Source: Galeruca laticollis (Eukaryota > Arthropoda > Insecta > Coleoptera > Chrysomelidae). From it: a stretch of DNA of 64,000 bases. The DNA lies in assembly GCA_963921935.1 (NCBI GenBank), contig OY998177.1, forward strand, positions 101,547,015-101,611,014. The letters are read 5' to 3'. Position numbers and translations under genes: made by a program. The notes under the pieces were generated by a model that saw only the letters and a program-made list of their open reading frames with translations, had not been told where the DNA came from and did not search any database. Of this stretch, positions 56,128 to 64,000 are shown piece after piece. Every line of letters starts with the position of its first letter. The first letter of the stretch is position 1.

Positions 56128-57418
56128 CAGTGCAGTTAGCTATACCCAACTTAATAGAGGATATTTATGTAATAGTCCCATCCATATCATCACTCTTGTT
56201 CTGATTCTGTTAAACATTAACATATTTTTTAAGATAATGGATCCGACGTTTGAATTAACACAAGAGCAACATTTCAAATAAATCACTATAGTAGCTGTTG
56301 AACAGATTGTCAGTATTATTTATTCCAAGACTTACTTTCATATATAAGCATCAATAAATTTCATGGAACATCAATCAGTATTGGAATATCGAAACGTTAC
56401 AATACTTCAAACAGAAAAGGGTCGAATTTAAATGGACTCACCGGAATCATAAATAAGATTTGGGAAAGGCAATAGAAATGAGTAAAAAATGTAGGATCGC
56501 CATCAATAATTTTTATTTTATATGAAAGAAGTATATGGATTCTATATTAAACTACAAATATAGATGTGAATATTTTTATATTTGCATATTGTACGAACGT
56601 AATTAATTTACTATGGAATATGAATTCTTTATTATTCTAACAAAGGAATTCGCTTTACGTCTTTATATTTTATTTATACTCTCATTAGCTTAGTGTCAAA
56701 TGATTTAATTGATGCAAACACGATTACAAATTCTGAATAACTTATGGAAATTAACGCTTTGTCGATGTTTTAACTGAAGTAGACCATTAATTTTAAGAAA
56801 ATGAACGCGTCTCATTTGTGAGACACGTAAACGGAAATACAAAGTGAATACAGTGTCGGTAATTAATTGCCAACTATGAAAAAGTTCTTACAAACTGAAA
56901 TAAAATGATTTCAATTGATGTTAGGTACTCAATAAATATGATAAAGTAGGGTGGTTTGCAACAAATAATTAATCATCAAACGCATACACATAACGGTAAC
57001 ATATCAATCATGAAACACTAACTCCCTTATGCAATAAACGATGTTAAATGTTGTAGAATTCAAGAGTTTGTGACACATTTATACGCCACTTTAGCTATAC
57101 CGTATCTAATATTTCAAATTTATTCGACGGAAAACTCGATACATCGATCGGTTCCCGTTGCAACCGGGACACATTAATTTGACAGACAGTTTGTCATATT
57201 TTTTCTCATACTCATACAAACAGCCCCTTAGGTCTAAATATGAATTATCCAAATTTTAATGTATTTACAGTTATTGTTGACTAGTGTGAATATATCTTTT
57301 CCGTTTCCGGGGAACAATTTTGTCGTATATTTAAATGATAATAACACTAAAGTGTAAATAATATTGTTTTTCATTATTAAATATCAAAGGCTACTAAATA
57401 ATTTTCAATACAAAAACA
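56127..57418. other. AT-rich DNA, nothing recognised
   Basis: No credible frame or repeat between the TA tract and the Tc1 tandem array. Confidence 0.4.
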
Positions 57419-58425
57419 ACAATTAATATTTAGTAATCCCGGCAGTATGATCAATAACTTCTCTTAATCTACTGGTTATCGATCTATATAATGTGGACCA
57501 ATATTCTCCAGTTGTTTCCTCACAAGCATTGTTTATAAGTTCCACCAAACCTTCAACTACGTTTCTTGGTCTTACATTCGCCATTTGAATTTCTCTTACT
57601 AACATTGCCTTGTATTCAAGTCTGGGCTTTTACTGCACCAGTTAGAACATTAATATTTTAAGCCCATTGTTTCTCATTATTAATATCAAGGCTACTAAAT
57701 CATTCCTAATTTTCAATGAACAGCAACAATTTATATTTAGTAATTCCGCCATTATGCTCTATGACTTCTCTTAATCTACTGGTCATCGATCTATATAATG
57801 TGGACCAATATTCTCCAGTTGTTTCCTCACAAGCATTGTTTATAAGTTCCACCAAACCTTCAACCACGTTTCTTGGTCTTACATTCACCATTTGAATTTC
57901 TCTTACTAACATTGCCCTGTATTCAAGTCTGGGCTTTTACTGCACCAGTTAGAACATTAATATTTTAAGCCCATTGTTTCTCATTATTAATATCAAGGCT
58001 ACTTAATCATTCCTAATTTTCAATGAACAGCAACAATTAATATTTAGTAATCCCGGCAGTATGATCAATAACTTCTCTTAATCTACTGGTTATCGATCTA
58101 TATAATGTGGACCAATATTCTCCAGTTGTTTCCTCACAAGCATTGTTTATAAGTTCCACCAAACCTTGAACCACGTTTCTTGGTCTTACATTCGCCATTT
58201 GAATTTCTCTTACTAACATTGCCCTGTATTCAAGTCTGGGTTTTTACTGCACCAGTTAGAACATTAATATTTTAAGCCCATTGTTTCTCATTATTAATAT
58301 CAAGGCTACTAAATCATTCCTAATTTTCAATGAACAGCAACAATTTATATTTAGTAATGCCGCCATTATGCTCTATGACTTCTCTTAATCTACTGGTCAT
58401 CGATCTATATAATGTGGAACAATAT
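57419..58425 (-). repeat. 307-bp tandem repeat of a Tc1 transposase 3' end, about 3.3 units
   Basis: Start points 57419, 57726, 58033 and 58340 are exactly 307 bp apart. Each unit encodes the same transposase C-terminus (LVREIQMANVRPRNVV... ending ITKY) and its 3' flank. Units 1 and 3 share IDHTAGITKY, units 2 and 4 share IEHNGGITKY, so the array looks like a repeated pair (614 bp). Unit 4 diverges after about 80 bp and is the one attached to the rest of the transposase. Confidence 0.9.
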
Positions 58426-59051
58426 TCTTCATTTATTTCCTCCCAATCATTATTTCTAACTTACAACAAACTTTCGATGTTCCTTTCTATCTTCTTGGAA
58501 GATGAAATCATTGTTAGGGGCAAGAATCTAGGAAGCATAACATTTTATAAAATCATGATATATACTTCACTATTAAGTATTCCGCCTATATGCCATAGAA
58601 TTTCAAGTTCCTGCGTAGATATCCACGTCCACATATTTACAGAAAAACGACCACTTTTATTTGTGAAATTGACATAATTCTCGTCAAACCGTGTAGTCGG
58701 TGGGCGATAGATACGAATATTGCCGCTATTTGACGATTGACAAACCGTTTCATCCGTAAAAATAACATGTTTCGAAAATTGTTAGTCATAAGCAGTATGC
58801 TCTAAAGCGAACCCCATTATTGCATCTTTGTGACTATTATTGGAACAAATGCAAAATGATTTTTTTTTGTTTTTCGTAACTAAATAAGCCTCCTGAACAT
58901 AGAAAAGGAAAAAAAAACTCGGCGGTCTCACCAAAATTTCTCCCCTCCAATAATTTTTTTTCCTGAAAATCGGTTTTTTATATCTTTTAAATTTCGTGAT
59001 TAAAGAGCCTGTATAAACATAAAACAGAACAAACTGACCCCCTCCCATCAA
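58344..59051 (-). pseudogene. Tc1-type transposase, internally deleted
   Basis: Minus strand. Reads HKDAIMGFALEHTAYD, then HVIFTDETVCQSSNSGNIRI (first catalytic Asp), RPPTTRFDENYVNFTNKSGR, FSVNMWTWIS and LNSEVYIMIL. A deletion then removes the second and third catalytic acidic residues. It rejoins in the C-terminus (DWEEINEEYCSTLYRSMTSR, ending HNGGITKY). Stops follow HTAYD, MIL and ESLL. The N-terminal helix-turn-helix region upstream of 59000 is replaced by unrelated sequence. Dead member of the Tc1/mariner superfamily. Confidence 0.82.
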
Positions 59052-59089
59052 AAAATAATTTTACGACTAATCGGCGATTTTTTTATTTT

Positions 59090-59240
59090 TTAACCTTTCA
59101 CCGGTGACAGACCCGACGCTACTGTATTCGTTCGGCACTCTTCGCGTTACCGCGATATATTGTTGTACGTCTGGGTCACAGATAACCCACAGATAGATGA
59201 GACACTGATTGCGGCGCCATCTAAAGAGCCCGTCGAGTAA
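59090..59240. other. possible piggyBac left end
   Basis: TTAA (59090-59093, the piggyBac target) is followed by CCTTTCACCGGTGACAGACC and a palindromic GGGTCACAGATAACCC near 59174. The segment ending CCATCTAAAGAGCCCGTCGA is inverted at 62137-62158. Whether it belongs to the transposase at 62461 is not certain. Confidence 0.35.
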
Positions 59241-59339
59241 ACAACTGAGTGATGTTGGAAAGATTTCTGTAATTTTAGGTTTTGGCAGATTGGCGGTATA
59301 TTCAAATATGCTGTATTTTAATTCTTTTATTTCAAAATA

Positions 59340-59448
59340 GCCATTTATAGTCCATCATTTGACATTTCAATTTAACTCCATGAACTAAATAATAATTAGA
59401 TGTTGAGTTAAATTAAATGAAATATCAAATGATGGACCATAAATGGTT
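59340..59448. repeat. hairpin-forming inverted repeat
   Basis: About 38-bp arms (59340-59377 and 59409-59448): CCATTTATAGTCCATCATTT and its complement, with a 31-bp spacer and a few mismatches. Confidence 0.8.
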
Positions 59449-60704
59449 AAATAAGTTGGAAAAAATAAAACAATAATCATATAAACAATTTATTTATTTT
59501 GGTATAAAAATACACAACAAATAATTTCTTTCACAAAGTACTTTTCTTAACAAACATAATGACAACAAATAAATTATAGTGTAAAAATCATGCAATACTT
59601 AAAAAATGATTTGAGTAACATACATTCTAGATTGGAGTATCATTAGATTTTCAAATAATGTTAAATCAAGATAAAAGTAGAAAATTATGTATGATAAGTT
59701 TATATTAATTTATTATTACACTCGTATAAATACACAGAGCTGGACAAACTGCAGGAGTATAACTGCTACTCACCTAATCAAAAAAAGTGTTAGCAATAAG
59801 TTGTTAACTACTATTTTTGGCCACTTTTTGTGAGAGAAAACATTTGAGTATAATTACTGTGAATGTTAGAACAAAACTAATTGAAATATTTTTATAGGAA
59901 AAGACTATACAACATTTAAAATAATATATCTATCATTTCATTTCCACTTAAAACACATCTATATTTCTTCACTGGAAGTATTAAATAGGTTTATAACACA
60001 AGCTTAAACCTAGTATATTGCATATTTGTATATTTCTACATTTAAAAGCATCCCGTTCTTATGAAACCATAGCATAAGGCAGTTTAAGTTACTCTACAGC
60101 TCCTGGCAGTCTATGATTGTTAAAATGTTTCCCCTTCTTAAAAATTCCACCGTCTCGTGGAAGTCCTTTCTCGTTTTTTTTGAGGTTCTACAAGTAAGCA
60201 CACAAAATAACAACAATAAATAAGTAAACACACAAATATGTTTGAAAATTTATGTCAACAAAAGAAAACAAAATGCACTTACTATCGAAATAATAAGTAT
60301 ACACATGTTTTTGTACTAAGCCAAAAAAATATCAAAAAATGTTTGAATTTATACATTTGTTTGGTTTTTTTTATTCCCTTTTTTGAAGCTTTCGATTTTT
60401 TTAGGAATTTTTCGGAACTATTTTTTTATTTTTTGTCTTTATTGGATATTTTGGATTTTTGGTTACCCCTAGACCAAATACTTAGACGTAATGCCTCAAC
60501 AAAAGTTAATACTCACTTTCATTTCCCATAAATTGTCACACCATGGGCTATATATAAAAATCGGCAAGGGATCAATAATACCTTCCATCCCATAGCTGGT
60601 AGAGGGAATATAGCTATAACATAAAATAAAATCCAGATTATTATTTTTTCAATGGATACATTTTAAAATTGAATTGTCTGATTATGGTGTACACACTAGA
60701 TATA
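59449..60704. other. AT-rich DNA, nothing recognised
   Basis: No assignable frame; the plus-strand frame at 60238-60531 is phenylalanine-rich low complexity. Confidence 0.4.
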
Positions 60705-61194
60705 AATTGAGTGAATGAAAAGACGAGTACTGAGTATGTCATTTGATTAAAATTCCAGCTAAGCGCTTTCAGCCATTAGGTCATTCTGAAAGCTGTCGAC
60801 AAGAGAAAAACTTACAACAGGTACAATGTACACACTATGAAATAAAATGTTTGATGTTACATCACTATTTAAGTAAAATTTGTTAAAATTACCCTATAAA
60901 GAGGGTGTGCACACATATCATTTAGTTGGTAATCAAATTAGACGTTTCGTTATGTGAATTACAATTGTACACACTCTTTATAGAGTAATTTTAACAAACT
61001 TTAGTTAAATGATGATGTAACCTCAAACATTTCATTTCATTGTATGTAGCAGTTACAGGGTTTGATGTTTTTTGACACTTTCTGTATATTTTTTTCTTGA
61101 CGAGAGCTTTCAGAATGGCCTAATGGATGAAAGCGCTTACCTGGAATTTTAATAAAATTTCATACTCAGTACTCGTCTTTTCGTTCACTCAATT
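60705..61194. mobile_element. foldback MITE, 490 bp, TA target
   Basis: Arms of about 220-230 bp (60705 to about 60925 and about 60965 to 61194) are inverted copies. They start AATTGAGTGAATGAAAAGAC and are flanked by TA on both sides (60703-60704, 61195-61196). No coding capacity. TA targeting suggests mobilisation by a mariner/Tc1 transposase (inferred). Confidence 0.85.
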
Positions 61195-62460
61195 TACATT
61201 TTAAAATGTCCAAAATTATAGCATGCTATATTGAATACAATAAAACTTACCATCAATTTTTGTTAATTTCCACTAATATGGGAAGGCAAATCAAACTGTC
61301 TCAATAACCTCTCTTCGTCTTTCTCAAATTTAAAGAAACACTGTTTTTGAAAATGAAGGGATCATATCCTCCATCGTTTCTTCGTCGATAAATTTAATGA
61401 TTTATTACCACTGCTTGTCAGCCATATTAATTTTATCTTCCTGGGTTGGAGGAACAAAACTGTAAAAAGAAATATTTACTGTATTAATGCAAATGATGTT
61501 TTCGAACTTCGAGAAGGACTTTTTAAAAACGAACTACACAATTGAGACGTTGATTAAGTACATTTAACTATACAATCTGACGTTTATTTTAGTACAACAA
61601 TATTTATATGTTTTATAATATGCTTATTGGACAAAATACATTACTGCATAATATACAATATCCATCGACGTAACTTGCAGCAATTTTCAGTTTAGCTAAT
61701 GTAAAGAACAACCATGATCTCTAAAGTTGTCGATTAAATTATTAAAAAGTCTCTGTGTTTTATAAAAATTAAGATAATGGTTGTTAACTGTGAAAGAAAA
61801 AATGCTCAAATTTTTTTAATAAAACTTACCGAGTACACCACTTATTACTCCTTCAGAATACACTTTGACATTGTCTTTTCAATCAATAACAATAAAGCAA
61901 CGAAACAACAGATAAATATTACACTATAGTAATTAAAAAATACACCAGAATACCGTAACCTTAAAATAACCTCTACACTTGAACTAAGAAATGATAACAG
62001 TATAACATATAACATGTGGGGTATGGGGAGAGCAATATGATATCGCGCATACGCAGTTATAAAAATCAATAAAATTTGATTACTAACGACGTTACAATTT
62101 TTGTTAATTTTTTGGAATTATCTACCGATTTCAATTACTCGACGGGCTCTATAGATGGCACGGTCTGCAGTGTCCCTAGCCTGGTCTGGGTACCTTCCTA
62201 ATTTGATGTCTATTAGTCACGTTGCAGAGAGTGTGAGGATAGTTTGTATAGTTTGCGAAATATTGTGTGAAAAGTCTGACAGACCCAGGGCCACCGTTTG
62301 TGTTATAAGTTTTTGTATAGCGTTCAATTATTTACTTCGGTGCTTGTGTACTCAATAATTTCATTAGGTTAATTTTTGCTGTTGTAATAACTCAACTTAA
62401 ATGGATCTATGATACACAATTGGAAGATTGTATATTCGATAATTGATCGTTGTTGCAGGT
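61195..62460. other. piggyBac leader or unassigned; exon-like minus-strand fragment
   Basis: Minus strand 61265-61460 has an acceptor-like TTTTTACAG followed by a frame with NMADKQW, FIDEETMEDMIPSFSK and FKFEKDEERLLRQFDLPS, broken by stops and one shift. It might be an N-terminal exon of a duplicated gene; family unknown. Near 62460, TTGCAG just before the piggyBac ATG could be a splice acceptor. Confidence 0.3.
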
Positions 62461-64000
62461 ATGAGTTACGAAAGGGAGCAAGCACGATAACGTAAACTTT
62501 GGGATGAATTTGAACGTTAGGAGGTAGCTGACGATGATGAGGAGGAATTGGCTCAAGAAGAAGATATAGTGGAGAATAGAGACACTGACAGTGAAACCGA
62601 ACAAGAAGCGGACAGCGACGAGGGTAATGAAGAGAATATTCCTGCTGTAACCTTACGAGTACCACAGTTTCTTGGAAAAGACGGAACGTCCAAATGGCTG
62701 AAAGGTTGCCCAAACAAAAGAGTGAGAACAAGAAGAAATAACATAATTCGCATCCATTTGCCAGGTGTCAGGGCAGTTGCGAAAAATGCGAAATCTGTTC
62801 AAGAATGTTGGTCACTATTCTCTACAGAAGAAATGCTCAATTCAATTGTTGACAACACAAACAAATACATATCGAACGTGATGTCAAAGTATACAAGAGA
62901 AAGAAATGCAAGAATTACTGATATTTTTGAACTGAAAGCACTGTTTGGTTTATTATATTTAGCTGGTGTTTCAAAAAGTAGCCGCCTAAGTACTGAAGAA
63001 TTGTGGGATAGAAACTCAACAGGTGATGAAAGATTCTGGCTTACTATGTCCCAGCAGAGGTATTTATTTTTATTGAGATGTTTACGTTTCGATGATCTAA
63101 CAACGAGAGAGGCCAGAAAACAAATAGACAAACTAGCACCAATACGAGATATATTTGATTCCTCTGTTCAAAATTGTAAATCCGCCTACACAATTGGAGA
63201 AAACGCTACGATTGATGAGAAATTGGAGGCCTTTAGAGGGCGCTGCGGTTCCAAACTGTATATTCCTAATAAGCCAAATAAATATGGAATTAAAATATTT
63301 GCACTAGTGGATGTTTCCAATTTAGAGGTTTACGTGTGCCAGCAGCCTGAAGGTCCATTTCGTGTACGTAATGACACCTGCAGTATTATGCAACGAATGG
63401 TAGCTCCTATATCAGGGACCAATAGAAACGTAACGCGCGTTAATTGGTTCACCACGTTTCCCCTCATAAATATTTTGCTAAGAGATCATAGGCTTACTTA
63501 TGTTGGAACTGTGAAAAAAATAAACCTGAACTACCTCAGGACTTTGTGAATACGAAACCACGTCCTCTATTTTCATCTATGTTTGGCTTCCAGAAAGACA
63601 TTACCATTGTCTCTTATATTCATAAAAAAAGTAGAAACGTAATATTAGCTTCTAGTCAACATCACGATGATGGAATTGATATGTCAACAAACGAAAACGT
63701 GAAACCGTCGATCATAACATTTTATAACCAAACGAGAGGCGGAGTAGATACCTTGGATAAACTGTGCGCGACATACGATGTGGCTAGAAATACACGACGA
63801 TGGCCCATGGTAATATTTTATGCTTTACTCAACATGGCAGGAACTAACTCGCAGATTATGTTTGCTGCCAATAATCCCGATGCAGCACCCCCAATAAGGA
63901 GACAATTCCTAAAGACACTTGCTATTAAGTTATCAGAAGATCACTTGAAGCGTAGATCTTTACAGCAAAATTTGCCACGAGAAGTGCGAGAGCGAAGACA
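62461..64000 (+). pseudogene. piggyBac transposase (runs off the window)
   Basis: ATG 62461 (MSYEREQAR) has stops at 62488 and 62518, then an open frame from 62548 to 63549. It has an acidic N-terminus, SKYTRERNARITDIFELKAL and LFGLLYLAGVSKSSRLSTEE, typical of DDE_Tnp_1_7. IDEKLEAFRGRC (63211) holds the first catalytic Asp. VNWFTTFPL (63446) should read DNW, so the second Asp is Val. After a shift near 63530 comes SSMFGFQKDITIVSYIHKKS, then GGVDTLDKLC (third and fourth Asp, 63739) and WPMVIFYALLNMAGTNSQI. The Cys-rich end lies beyond the window. PiggyBac excises precisely at TTAA; this copy cannot. Confidence 0.88.

Noticed and set aside
57419..58425. CRISPR-like regular repeat spacing
   Set aside because: Units are 307 bp without spacers and encode a transposase end; eukaryotic context.

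Overview
This window looks like a transposon-filled intergenic stretch of an insect genome. It is about two-thirds A+T. Several genes have spliceosomal introns, and there are no bacterial-style gene clusters. Almost every recognisable coding segment belongs to a family common in insects: Penelope-like elements, Bel-Pao, Gypsy, RTE and Jockey/CR1-type LINEs, PIF/Harbinger, mariner/Tc1, pogo, piggyBac and Crypton. I found no convincing housekeeping gene, tRNA, rRNA or CRISPR array. The order of insect (a beetle is possible) cannot be settled from this window.

Layout. 1-4.2 kb: AT-rich DNA with a foldback repeat and two exons of a YqaJ-type exonuclease gene. 4.2-8.8 kb: a LINE RNase H domain split by a 2.5-kb mariner-like element with about 545-bp inverted ends, then a Penelope fragment. 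8.8-15.1 kb: a minus-strand LINE (B) holding a second LINE fragment (A), which itself holds a third (C). 15.1-15.3 kb: a 199-bp Penelope-derived palindrome. 16.2-24.1 kb: a PIF/Harbinger transposon split by a two-armed 4.9-kb Penelope insertion. 25.9-36 kb: a decayed Bel-Pao element whose leader holds a 4.1-kb RTE LINE. 36.6-39.0 kb: a second Harbinger. 39.5-43.8 kb: two more Penelope copies. 44.0-50.3 kb: a Crypton recombinase remnant, a GC-richer LINE 5' region, and a Gypsy element with 492-bp LTRs. 52.8-53.9 kb: a pogo-type C-terminus with a PHD finger and a Penelope scrap. 55.9-56.1 kb: (TA)n repeats. 57.4-59.0 kb: a Tc1 transposase with a 307-bp tandem array. 59.1-64 kb: foldback elements and a piggyBac transposase running off the end.

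The two most unusual observations are these. (1) The Gypsy pol reading frame continues past integrase into a macro domain resembling the TARG1/OARD1 ADP-ribosyl-hydrolase family, followed by a CCCH zinc finger. Protease, reverse transcriptase and RNase H are deleted from this copy. (2) The Penelope copies carry hammerhead-ribozyme-like motifs, and a perfect 77-bp-arm palindrome flanked by 12-bp target duplications has arms starting at the predicted cleavage site. Nearly all coding regions carry stops, frameshifts or lost catalytic residues, so the window records successive insertions rather than cooperating genes. Nested target duplications give a relative order of events.
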